Shown piece by piece: positions 1 to 7,213 of a stretch of 13,115 nt of DNA. This DNA is from Thermodesulfobacteriota bacterium. Lineage in GTDB: Bacteria > Desulfobacterota > QYQD01. Position 1 is the stretch's first letter. The number at the start of each line of letters is the position of its first letter. Location of the stretch: assembly GCA_030017815.1 (NCBI GenBank), contig JASEGX010000044.1, positions 1 through 13,115 of the forward strand. Reading direction: 5' to 3'. The notes under the pieces are model-generated. The model had not been told where the DNA came from and ran no database searches. It saw only the letters and a list, made by a program, of their open reading frames with translations. A program made the position numbers and the translations under genes.

Positions 1-16
1 TGATATATGAATGGCT

Positions 17-43
17 GCTAAAATACAAGCTTCTTATTTTAGC
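17..43 (-). repeat. AT-rich hairpin downstream of the lipoprotein gene
   Basis: A perfect 9-bp inverted repeat (GCTAAAATA at 17–25, TATTTTAGC at 35–43) with a 9-nt loop lies 32 nt past the stop codon of the minus-strand lipoprotein gene. Its position suits a transcript-end hairpin, but the stem is AT-rich and no U-tract follows on the minus strand, so an intrinsic terminator is only a weak possibility. Confidence 0.25.
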
Positions 44-74
44 GCTTATGGGGCTGAGCCCACCCTACATGGCT

Positions 75-446
75 TTAATACATACAATTAGGATCAGTAA
101 ATCTGATTACTGTACCAGACAAAACTGGATCGCGATCTATGCCGTACTGATCTACATCATAAATAGGATTTGTTTCGTTTAAGCCAATAATCGCATCTCC
201 ACCCATCTTTCTCGCCTCTACAATCAGGGAGTTCATAACCTCATCCATTGAAATAAATTTATTGCGCTGACGTGAGTTAATGATACCTATTTCTACGAAA
301 TCGCACTGTGGTGTTTTAAATCGATATACCTTGATTGGTGCATCCGCTGGTTTAGGAGAGAGCTTCTGAAATGTAGTAGTTCGAATTGCTGGTGCACAGC
401 AAGTCAACGCAAATACTGATAGCATCAAAAATATTGTAACTCTCAT
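75..446 (-). CDS. putative small lipoprotein, unknown function
   Basis: This encodes a 123-residue protein. The N-terminus has the shape of a lipoprotein signal peptide: one Arg, a hydrophobic stretch (residues 3–14) and a Cys pair (C16, C17). The lipobox is imperfect. If C17 is lipidated, position −1 is Cys instead of Gly or Ala; if C16, the preceding residues are A-L-T. The mature part holds EARKMGGDAIIGL (residues 77–89) followed by a strand-like GTVIRF near the C-terminus. That pattern recalls small YbjQ-like or lipoprotein domains where a helix containing 'GADAIIGL' precedes beta strands, but I cannot assign a family firmly. The ATG start has an AGGAG Shine-Dalgarno 8 nt upstream (CTCCT at 455–459 on the plus strand). 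It lies 41 nt downstream of the HEPN-like gene on the same strand, so the two may be co-transcribed. The predicted location is a periplasm-facing membrane. Function is unknown. Confidence 0.7.
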   Translation of the reverse strand: MRVTIFLMLSVFALTCCAPAIRTTTFQKLSPKPADAPIKVYRFKTPQCDFVEIGIINSRQRNKFISMDEVMNSLIVEARKMGGDAIIGLNETNPIYDVDQYGIDRDPVLSGTVIRFTDPNCMY

Positions 447-487
447 TAATTTTTCTCCTGCATAACGATAAAGTCAGATAAGTTTGG

Positions 488-1036
488 TTAGGAATTAATT
501 TTGTTATCCTTTTTTTTCTTTAGAACATGAACTAAATTCGGGAAGCGTTTTTCAGCGACCCTTGCCTTTTCTGAATTAGCAAACAAATCGATTAAAAAAC
601 GGTCAATTCCACTGAAAAATGCTTCGGCTAATCCTTTAACAGAGAGCATCACCAAATCTGTTGACACTTTCGGGTTATAAATGACCTCAGGTTTGCATTC
701 CGGCAGGTAACCGATCTGTCTGCATTTACCCTCTCGATTTAATCTTGAGGCAGTTCCAAATTGATGCAGCATTCCACACCTTGCACCATAAAGATCAAGG
801 CCCGTCAATTTTTCTCTGCATGGGAAATTCATGTATCTTTCTACCCAACTTACAAAATCATTCCGTGTAACATCATCTTGATTCTCCGGCATATTAAGGT
901 AAGCCATTGCATCAATTCCTGAATAAGTCAGGACAACGGCAGCACCCCAGCAATCATTATCAAGAGTGATTCGAATAGATTCCTTGATCTGTCTGTGAAT
1001 AACATTGATTATGGGATCTCTATCCAAATCTTGCAT
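488..1036 (-). CDS. hypothetical protein with HEPN-like RX4H motif
   Basis: A predicted soluble, mostly helical protein of 182 residues from the ATG at 1036. An in-frame TTG at 1042 would add two residues. Neither start has a clear Shine-Dalgarno; a TATAAA hexamer on the minus strand (1061–1066) could serve as a −10 element, with only a poor −35. The most telling feature is YGARCGMLHQFG, where R86 and H91 form R-X4-H, the spacing of the HEPN ribonuclease/nucleotide-binding motif (R-X4-6-H). It is preceded by a helix with LTYSGIDAMAYL and followed by a helical C-terminus ending in a Lys-rich tail. HEPN proteins are often toxins or defence effectors. I see no MNT-type nucleotidyltransferase antitoxin partner; the neighbour downstream is a lipoprotein. 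The gene is AT-richer than the purL operon, which fits an accessory origin. The HEPN assignment is inferred from the motif and helical pattern only. Confidence 0.65.
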   Translation of the reverse strand: MQDLDRDPIINVIHRQIKESIRITLDNDCWGAAVVLTYSGIDAMAYLNMPENQDDVTRNDFVSWVERYMNFPCREKLTGLDLYGARCGMLHQFGTASRLNREGKCRQIGYLPECKPEVIYNPKVSTDLVMLSVKGLAEAFFSGIDRFLIDLFANSEKARVAEKRFPNLVHVLKKKKDNKINS

Positions 1037-1123
1037 ATTCAATGAGTTCTAACATTATTTTTTATACCTACATGCTTCTTTTAGAGATTTTTAGGTCAAT
1101 TTGTGGGGAGAGTCAAGAAATAT

Positions 1124-1231
1124 TGTAGGGGCGTTTTTAAACAGCTTGAAAAATAAAAACGAGGTGCGAACAAGAATCCGTCCGTCTTCAACCTCCCTCC
1201 GATTCACTCTTACAATCTCCCCTCCCCTACA
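1124..1231. repeat. short element-like segment with 8-bp inverted ends
   Basis: TGTAGGGG (1124–1131) and CCCCTACA (1224–1231) are perfect inverted copies 108 bp apart end to end, in the non-coding gap between the HEPN-like gene and purL. Inside lies a second dyad, CGTTTTTA (1132–1139) and TAAAAACG (1154–1161), with a 14-nt loop. The arrangement could be the remains of a small non-autonomous repeat element. Eight-base arms alone could also arise by chance. Confidence 0.35.
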
Positions 1232-1262
1232 GTCGTCCAAGTCCCGTACAAGGGGCGGGAGA
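1216..1262. repeat. GC-rich imperfect hairpin upstream of purL
   Basis: TCTCCC (1216–1221) pairs with GGGAGA (1257–1262) and CCCC (1224–1227) with GGGG (1252–1255). This gives a 6+4 bp stem with a small internal loop and a 24-nt apical loop. It shares sequence with the right arm of the 1124–1231 dyad, so the two structures are mutually exclusive in one strand. It lies upstream of the inferred purL promoter and is therefore unlikely to be part of the purL leader. Its role is unknown. Confidence 0.35.
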
Positions 1263-1282
1263 CGGGCGCGAGGGAAAGTGTG

Positions 1283-1311
1283 TTGAAAAGAAAAATGGAG
1301 TCTGTTATAGT
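1283..1311 (+). promoter_or_regulatory. sigma70-type promoter for the purL operon
   Basis: TTGAAA (1283–1288) and TATAGT (1306–1311) are separated by exactly 17 nt, and each hexamer matches the consensus at 5 of 6 positions. The predicted transcription start falls about 7 nt past the −10 element, around 1318–1320, which is at the purL ATG. No Shine-Dalgarno precedes that ATG; the nearest GGAG is 19 nt away. Together these suggest a leaderless or near-leaderless transcript. Confidence 0.6.
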
Positions 1312-1319
1312 TACTATCT

Positions 1320-4298
1320 ATGGTTTACCGTGTTGAAGTAATGCTCAAAAAATCACTGCGTGATGCCTTTGGGGAAAAGATCCGAAAGAGGATCAATGAG
1401 GATATCCACCTCCCCGTCCGTTCCGTGCGGACCATCAAGGTATTTACGATTGATGCCGAGATTGCCTCCACTCTGGTAGAAGAATCTGCCGGCCAGCTCT
1501 TTTGTGACTCTATCAGCCAGGAATATTCCATTGACCGTCCCCTGGCCGATGACTTTGATTGGCTTATCGAGGTGGGATTCAGGCCGGGTGTGACCGATAA
1601 TGAGGGGAAAACAGCCCGTGAATCCCTTGAACTGGCCATTGGACGGAAATTGAACAGGGGCGAAGGGGTTTATACCTCTACACAGTATGCCCTCACCGGC
1701 AATCTGTCCCTAAAAGACGTGGAACGCATAGCCACCGACCTCCTGGCCAACACCCTTATCCAGAGTTTCCGCGTCAAGGATCGATCTGAATGGGATAAGA
1801 CCCCGGGGATGCCGCCCCTTGTTCCCAGGGTAATCACCGATACACGTCCCACCGTTGAGGAGATTGATCTTGCGGTGAGTGATGAAAGACTTCTGGCCAT
1901 AAGCCGCGAGCGGGTACTGGCCCTTAACCTTGCTGAAATGAAGGTCATCCGGGATTACATCACCTCTCCGGAGGCGCTGGCCCATCGCCGGAGTCTCGGC
2001 CTGAGCGAAAAGATCACGGATGTGGAGCTGGAATGTCTGGCCCAGACCTGGTCCGAACACTGTAAGCATAAGATATTTAACGGCCGTATCCACTATACGG
2101 ACGAAACCGGTGATACGAGGATTATTAACAGCCTTTTTGATACTTATATAAAAGACTCTACCCGTCTCATTCGTGAGGCCAAAGGGGAAAACGACTTCTG
2201 CCTTTCCGTCTTCCGTGATAACGCCGGCGTGATCAAGTTTAACGATGAATGGAGCCTGGCCTTTAAAGTCGAGACCCATAACAGTCCCTCAGCCCTTGAT
2301 CCTTACGGCGGGGCCCTTACCGGCATAGTAGGGGTTAATCGCGATCCTTTCGGCACCGGTAAGGGGGCCAAGCTTATCTTCAATACCGATGTCTTCTGCT
2401 TTGCGCCCCCGGATTACGATAAGCCCCTACCCCCCCGGCTCCTCCACCCCAAACGCATCTTTGAGGGCGTGCGGGAAGGCGTGGAACACGGCGGGAACAA
2501 AAGCGGCATCCCTACCGTAAACGGCTGCCTCGTGTTCGACGAACGCTATCTCGGTAAGCCGTTGGTATTCTGCGGGACAGGCGGCATTATGCCGGCCGTC
2601 GTATGCGGCGGGCCTTCGCACATCAAAAAGGCCGAACCGGAAGATTTTATTGTCATGACCGGCGGCCGCATCGGTAAAGACGGCATACATGGGGCCACCT
2701 TTTCTTCCGAAGAATTGCATGAAGGATCACCGGCCACGGCGGTGCAAATCGGAGACCCCATCACCCAGAAAAAGATGACGGATTTTCTCCTGGTAGCCCG
2801 CGACCTGTGTCTTTACCGGAGTATAACCGATAACGGGGCCGGAGGCCTTTCCTCCTCCGTAGGCGAGATGGCCCAGGACTGCGGGGGGTTTGAGCTTCAA
2901 CTGGAGAAGGCCCCGCTCAAGTATGCCGGTCTTAACCCCTGGGAGATATTTCTCTCCGAGGCCCAGGAACGCATGACCCTGGCCGTGCCCCCGGACAATA
3001 AAGACGCCTTCCTGGCCCTGGCCGAAAAAATGGGCGTGGAGGCCACGGTTTTAGGCCGGTTTAATGACAATGGGAAGTTTCTGGTCACCTATGAGGAAAA
3101 GACGGCAGCCTGCCTGGATATGGAATTTGTCCACAACGGACTGCCGCAGATGGAAATGGTGGCCGTCTGGACGCCGCCGAAACACCATGAACCGGACATT
3201 CCGAAGGTAGAAGACCTCACTTCTACACTGGAGACCATGCTCGGCCGCCTGAATATATGCAGTAAAGAATATGTGGTACGGCAGTACGATCATGAGGTAC
3301 AGGGCGGAGGCGTTATCAAGCCCCTTTCGGGGCGAAATGGCGACGGCCCCAGCGATGCCGCGGTCATCAGGCCGGTACTCTCGTCTTTTGAAGGCATGGT
3401 GGTAGCCAACGGCATCTGTCCCCGCTACAGTGACATAGACACCTATCACATGATGGCCTGTGCCATTGATGAGGCCATACGCAACGCCATCGCCTCCGGC
3501 GGAAATCTCAGGCATCTGGCCGGATTGGATAACTTCTGCTGGTGTGATCCCATTCAATCCGAAAAAACGCCGGACGGCCGCTACAAACTGGCCCAACTGG
3601 TCCGCGCCAATCAAGCCCTGTACGATTACACCACGGCCTACGGCGTGCCGTGCATCTCCGGCAAAGACAGCATGAAAAACGACTACATCGTGGAGAATAC
3701 AAAGATATCCATCCCGCCCACGGTGCTCTTTTCCGTGTTAGGAAAGATTGATGATGTCCGGCGGGTGCAAACCATGGACGCCAAGGCGCCGGGCGACCTG
3801 GTATATGTTGTAGGTCTCACTAAACCGGAACTGGGCGCCTCGGAATACTTCGCCCGGCACGGTTACATAGGAAACAATGTCCCTGTAGTGGATGCCGCGG
3901 CTGCAAAGGCCGGCTATGAGAGGCTGACCGTGGCCATCTGTAAAGGACTGGTGGCCTCCTGCCATGACTGTTCGGACGGGGGGTTAGGGGTAGCCCTGGC
4001 GGAAACGGCCTTCGCCGGCGGGCTAGGCATGAAGATCGACCTGGCCGCTGTACCCGGAGAGGATATCGAACGCGATGACTTCCTCCTCTTTTCCGAATCC
4101 CAGAGCCGTTTTGTGGTGACTGTTCACCCGGACAAAGAAGAGGCATTTAGCGCCGCCCTGCAGGGTACAACCCTGGCCCGCATAGGCCAGGTAACTGAAG
4201 AGCCGATCCTGATTTGTATCGGCCTGAAAGGTGATGTAGTGCTATCGGCATCCATAGCCCGGCTCAAAGAGGCCTGGCAAAGACCCCTGCGCTGGTAA
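1320..4298 (+). CDS. purL: phosphoribosylformylglycinamidine synthase PurL with PurS-like N-terminus
   Basis: This is the ATP-dependent synthase subunit that converts FGAR plus ammonia (from glutamine) to FGAM, the fourth step of purine synthesis, in the cytoplasm. It has 992 residues. Residues 1–80 (RVEVMLKKSL, then an IKVF strand) and about 84–160 (IEVGFRPGVTDNEG to LLANTLIQSFRV) look like two PurS-type domains in tandem. The synthase core follows, with SEHC 245–248 (catalytic His247), ETHNSPS 318–324, GGRIGKDGIHG 448–458, DNGAGGLSSS 504–513, ISGKDSMKND 779–788 and HDCSDGG 882–888. No glutaminase domain is present, so a separate PurQ must exist outside this window. The length exceeds the small Bacillus-type PurL (about 740) and falls short of the enterobacterial large type (about 1295). 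The 1320 ATG is chosen because the PurS-like strand begins at once; the next ATG (1341) would cut it. The frame is intact throughout and this is the first gene of the run to 9111. Confidence 0.95.
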   Translation: MVYRVEVMLKKSLRDAFGEKIRKRINEDIHLPVRSVRTIKVFTIDAEIASTLVEESAGQLFCDSISQEYSIDRPLADDFDWLIEVGFRPGVTDNEGKTARESLELAIGRKLNRGEGVYTSTQYALTGNLSLKDVERIATDLLANTLIQSFRVKDRSEWDKTPGMPPLVPRVITDTRPTVEEIDLAVSDERLLAISRERVLALNLAEMKVIRDYITSPEALAHRRSLGLSEKITDVELECLAQTWSEHCKHKIFNGRIHYTDETGDTRIINSLFDTYIKDSTRLIREAKGENDFCLSVFRDNAGVIKFNDEWSLAFKVETHNSPSALDPYGGALTGIVGVNRDPFGTGKGAKLIFNTDVFCFAPPDYDKPLPPRLLHPKRIFEGVREGVEHGGNKSGIPTVNGCLVFDERYLGKPLVFCGTGGIMPAVVCGGPSHIKKAEPEDFIVMTGGRIGKDGIHGATFSSEELHEGSPATAVQIGDPITQKKMTDFLLVARDLCLYRSITDNGAGGLSSSVGEMAQDCGGFELQLEKAPLKYAGLNPWEIFLSEAQERMTLAVPPDNKDAFLALAEKMGVEATVLGRFNDNGKFLVTYEEKTAACLDMEFVHNGLPQMEMVAVWTPPKHHEPDIPKVEDLTSTLETMLGRLNICSKEYVVRQYDHEVQGGGVIKPLSGRNGDGPSDAAVIRPVLSSFEGMVVANGICPRYSDIDTYHMMACAIDEAIRNAIASGGNLRHLAGLDNFCWCDPIQSEKTPDGRYKLAQLVRANQALYDYTTAYGVPCISGKDSMKNDYIVENTKISIPPTVLFSVLGKIDDVRRVQTMDAKAPGDLVYVVGLTKPELGASEYFARHGYIGNNVPVVDAAAAKAGYERLTVAICKGLVASCHDCSDGGLGVALAETAFAGGLGMKIDLAAVPGEDIERDDFLLFSESQSRFVVTVHPDKEEAFSAALQGTTLARIGQVTEEPILICIGLKGDVVLSASIARLKEAWQRPLRW

Positions 4299-4303
4299 AA
4301 TAT

Positions 4304-5377
4304 ATGCAGAAAAAAGGTATTTATACAAAAGATATCCGGCCTAATAACCCGGTACGCGGGATATTTCTGGTCAAGGGAAAGACCTCCGCCTTAACCAAAA
4401 ATGGCGCATTTTATCTGGCCTTGACCTTGGCAGACAAGACCGGAGAGATAGAGGCCCGCGTCTGGGAAAGGGGCGAGGAAAGGGATGGCCTTTTTAAAAA
4501 AGGGGATTATATCTCTATAGAGGCCCAGGCCGAATCCTACCGTGACCAGACCCAGTTGAACATAATGCACCTTACCCCGTGCGGTCCGGAGACCGTGGAG
4601 GCCGCGGCCTTTCTGCCCTCCTCATCCAGAGATAGCGAAGAGATGTGGCGGGAATTAAAGGAATTAGCCGGAAAGGTCCGGGACCCGCATTTAACGCTGC
4701 TATTAACCGGCTTTTTTCATGACAAAAAATTTCGGCAGCGCTTCAGAGTGGCTCCCGCGGCCAAACGTATGCATCATGCCTGGTTAGGCGGCCTCCTAGA
4801 ACACACCTTATCCGTGACTACTTTAGTGACCGGCGCGGTAAAAAATTACCCGGAACTTGACAAAGACCTCCTCGTCACCGGGAGCATTCTCCACGACATC
4901 GGTAAGATAAAAGAATTCACTTATCCACCGGAGTCCAGTTTTTTTGATTATACGGATGAGGGTCGCCTGGTCGGCCATCTGGTGATCGGGGCCCAGATGG
5001 TGCAGGAAAAAATCGAGGCCATACCCCAGTTTCCCGAAGATAAGGCCATGCTTTTGAAACACCTCATCCTCAGCCATCACGGGGAATACGAAACCGGATC
5101 GCCGAAGCGGCCCAAGACGGCCGAGGCCTTTGTCTTGCACCTTTTAGACGACCTGGACGCCAAGGTCAACGCCATAAAAAGCCTTAAGAAGGCGCACTTG
5201 GAACCCTCGGCCCGCTGGAGTAGTTTTTTCCGCCCCCTGGATCGTTATATCTACTTTGGGGTTCGCCACGGCGAAGAAGAAGCGCCGGAGTCTGAAAAAG
5301 AAAAGACCACCATCCGGGAACCGGCGGCCGGGGAGACCTACAGCCTGATAGACAGATTGAATGCCGGGAAAAAATAG
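4304..5377 (+). CDS. yhaM: OB-fold/HD-domain 3'-5' exoribonuclease, YhaM-like
   Basis: A 357-residue protein with the YhaM/CBF1 layout. It has an N-terminal OB-fold nucleic-acid-binding domain (about residues 12–85, with FLVKGKTSALTKNG and LADKTGEIEARVW) followed by an HD metal-dependent phosphohydrolase domain. Visible HD residues are HH at 157–158 in a HHAWLGGLLEHTL motif, the HD pair H197–D198 in LHDIGK, and HH at 258–259 in SHHGEYE. A conserved LLDDLDAKVNAI helix comes later. Family members degrade single-stranded RNA or DNA 3' to 5'; the substrate here is inferred. The last 30 or so residues are charged and probably flexible. The ATG lies 5 nt after the purL stop with no clear Shine-Dalgarno, so translation is probably coupled. 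The tight spacing places it in the same operon as purL and holB. Confidence 0.88.
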   Translation: MQKKGIYTKDIRPNNPVRGIFLVKGKTSALTKNGAFYLALTLADKTGEIEARVWERGEERDGLFKKGDYISIEAQAESYRDQTQLNIMHLTPCGPETVEAAAFLPSSSRDSEEMWRELKELAGKVRDPHLTLLLTGFFHDKKFRQRFRVAPAAKRMHHAWLGGLLEHTLSVTTLVTGAVKNYPELDKDLLVTGSILHDIGKIKEFTYPPESSFFDYTDEGRLVGHLVIGAQMVQEKIEAIPQFPEDKAMLLKHLILSHHGEYETGSPKRPKTAEAFVLHLLDDLDAKVNAIKSLKKAHLEPSARWSSFFRPLDRYIYFGVRHGEEEAPESEKEKTTIREPAAGETYSLIDRLNAGKK

Positions 5378-5378
5378 T

Positions 5379-6365
5379 ATGTCGTTTGCGGAAATATTGG
5401 GACAGGAGCCGGCCATTAAATTGCTGAAAAACTCCCTTGAGAGAGGCAAGGTGGCCCACGCCTATCTCTTTTACGGAATCGAAGGCATCGGCAAGGAAAA
5501 GACCTCCCGCGCCCTGGCCCGGGCCCTCAATTGTCTATCACCGCAGGGCGTCGAGGCCTGTGGTGGTGAATGCCGCTCATGTCTAAAGATGGAAAGCGGC
5601 GCTCATCCGGACCTTATCGTCATCAAACCAAACGGGGCCTTTATAAGGATCGAACAGATAAGGTCTTTACAAAGGCAGTTAATCTACAAACCCCTGGAAG
5701 GACGTTATCGCATCGTTATAATAACCAATGCCGATCTGTTAAATAAAGAATCGGCCAACTGCCTTCTCAAGACCCTGGAGGAACCGCCGGATGCCTCCAT
5801 TATTATCCTGATGGCTACGGATATAAATGAACTTCTGCCCACCATCGTCTCCCGTTGCCAGGCTGTCCCCTTCCGGCCTCTCTCGCCGGCGGTGATTAGC
5901 GAATATCTCTGCTCTTATGGAGATAACAAGTTTCCCCCTGCCCAAGCCGCCCTTCTGGCCTCCCTCTCCGGGGGCAGCCTGGGCAGGGCTGTCAGATTGG
6001 CCGATTCTCCGCTTATGGAGATGCGGCGGGATGTCTGCATACAATTAATCTCTCTTTCCAGGCAGGACATGCAAGGCCTGCTGCTCCTGGCCGAAAACCT
6101 GGCCGGACGGAAAGAGGAGCTCCCGGAGATTATCGCCATGCTCAGGACCTGCCTCCGGGACTCGTTGTTCTTACGGCAGGGGCTGGATGAGAGACACCTC
6201 ATAAATAAAGACCTGAGAGAGATCCTTTTTGAAGGCGCCCGGCGGTGGACAAAGCAAGAGATTATACATGGCCTGGAACTCCTGCACAGCGCTGAGCAGG
6301 CCGTTACCAGGAATTATAATCGGCAATTGATATTAGAAAATCTATTTTTACAGCTAGCCCATTGA
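5379..6365 (+). CDS. holB: DNA polymerase III delta prime subunit
   Basis: A 328-residue clamp-loader subunit that helps load the beta sliding clamp during replication. The AAA+ N-terminus has a P-loop-like GIEGIGKE (33–40) in which the usual Thr/Ser after Lys is Glu. It also has a four-Cys zinc module (C52, C61, C65, C68), a LLKTLEEPP segment, and the SRC arginine-finger motif at 158–160 (VSRCQAVPF). A helical C-terminal collar region follows. I chose the ATG at 5379, one base after the previous stop, because SFAEILGQE is the usual N-terminus of this family. An in-frame ATG at 5361 would add six residues and overlap the upstream gene. The stop overlaps the next start as TGATG. Adjacency to ricT matches the conserved holB–ricT order known from Bacillus. 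Confidence 0.9.
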   Translation: MSFAEILGQEPAIKLLKNSLERGKVAHAYLFYGIEGIGKEKTSRALARALNCLSPQGVEACGGECRSCLKMESGAHPDLIVIKPNGAFIRIEQIRSLQRQLIYKPLEGRYRIVIITNADLLNKESANCLLKTLEEPPDASIIILMATDINELLPTIVSRCQAVPFRPLSPAVISEYLCSYGDNKFPPAQAALLASLSGGSLGRAVRLADSPLMEMRRDVCIQLISLSRQDMQGLLLLAENLAGRKEELPEIIAMLRTCLRDSLFLRQGLDERHLINKDLREILFEGARRWTKQEIIHGLELLHSAEQAVTRNYNRQLILENLFLQLAH

Positions 6366-7213
6366 TGGAGAAAACAGTGAAGCTGATCCCGGTTCGTTTT
6401 CGAGATAATACTCGGGAAGTACATGCTGACGCCGGCCCTTTTGATCTGAAAAAAGGTGATACGGTTATAGTTATGACCGACCATGGTCATGAACCAGGAA
6501 TGGTTATAGACCAGCCATTAAGCATAGAAAGGGAAACCCCGCCAAAGGGAATCCCCAGGGTAGAACGAATGGCCACAGAGGAAGAGATCATCCAGCATAA
6601 AGACAATCTTTTAAAAGAAAAAGAAGCCCGTGACTTCTGTCTGGAACAAATCCAGAAGATGAATCTCCCTATGAAGCTGATAGTCATAGAGAGATTCTTT
6701 GATGGCAGCAAGATAATCTTTTATTTTACCTCCGAAGGACGGGTTGATTTCCGGGAATTAGTGAAAACCATGGTACAAAAACATCATACACGCATAGAAA
6801 TGAGGCAGATTGGCGTACGAAATGAGGCCAAATTCCTGGGCGGTATGGGCCACTGCGGTCTTCCGTTATGCTGCGCATCTTTTCTGTCCGAATTTGAGCC
6901 CATCTCCATCCGTATGGCCAAGGAACAGGACCTGCCCCTGAATCCCGCCAAGATATCCGGGGCCTGTGGTCGCCTCCTCTGCTGCCTGGCTTATGAATGT
7001 AAGACCTATGCTGAACTTAAGAAAGGCTTACCTAAAATAGGCAGAAAAATTCAAACACAACAAGGTGAGGGAAGGGTAATACGACACAATACCCTCCGCA
7101 GTACTATAGTTGTCTCCCTGGCCGACGGCAGCGAACTGGAAGTCTCGCCTGCGGATATAGAAACCGTAGCGGAAAAAGGACGCAAAGCCCAGGATGAGGT
7201 GCCTGCATCATGA
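6365..7213 (+). CDS. ricT: PSP1 domain protein, RicT (YaaT) family
   Basis: A 282-residue PSP1-family protein. In Bacillus subtilis RicT (YaaT) forms an Fe-S-containing complex with RicA and RicF that affects RNase Y-dependent mRNA processing and development. The PSP1 core carries a striking cysteine set: C164, C169 and C170 in GHCGLPLCC, then C201, C206, C207 and C212 in ACGRLLCCLAYEC, consistent with cluster binding. The N-terminus (KLIPVRFRD, then KKGDTVIV) and the C-terminal KOW-like stretch (GRKIQTQQGEGRVIRHN) are typical. The ATG at 6365 overlaps the holB stop (TGATG), implying coupled translation; an in-frame TTG at 6362 is less likely. No RicA or RicF homologue is in the window, so partners and exact role are unknown here. 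It ends in an ATGA overlap with metG. Confidence 0.9.
   Translation: MEKTVKLIPVRFRDNTREVHADAGPFDLKKGDTVIVMTDHGHEPGMVIDQPLSIERETPPKGIPRVERMATEEEIIQHKDNLLKEKEARDFCLEQIQKMNLPMKLIVIERFFDGSKIIFYFTSEGRVDFRELVKTMVQKHHTRIEMRQIGVRNEAKFLGGMGHCGLPLCCASFLSEFEPISIRMAKEQDLPLNPAKISGACGRLLCCLAYECKTYAELKKGLPKIGRKIQTQQGEGRVIRHNTLRSTIVVSLADGSELEVSPADIETVAEKGRKAQDEVPAS

Noticed and set aside
1061..1099. TTGACC (minus strand, 1094–1099) and TATAAA (1061–1066) as a promoter for the HEPN-like gene
   Set aside because: The gap is 27 nt, far from 16–18; only the −10 hexamer is plausible.
1101..1286. Open frame of 61 codons on the plus strand in the purL upstream region
   Set aside because: It has no Shine-Dalgarno, is low-complexity Ser/Arg-rich, covers the inverted repeats and overlaps the −35 region; it is more likely non-coding.
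1710..2279. Long antisense open frames within purL (also 3051–3614) and opposite glgA (12153–12659)
   Set aside because: They lie wholly opposite strongly supported genes and carry no recognisable domain; they are products of codon bias.
5361..5378. Upstream ATG for holB at 5361
   Set aside because: It adds MPGKNS before the conserved SFAEILGQE start and overlaps the upstream gene; ATG 5379 fits the family better.
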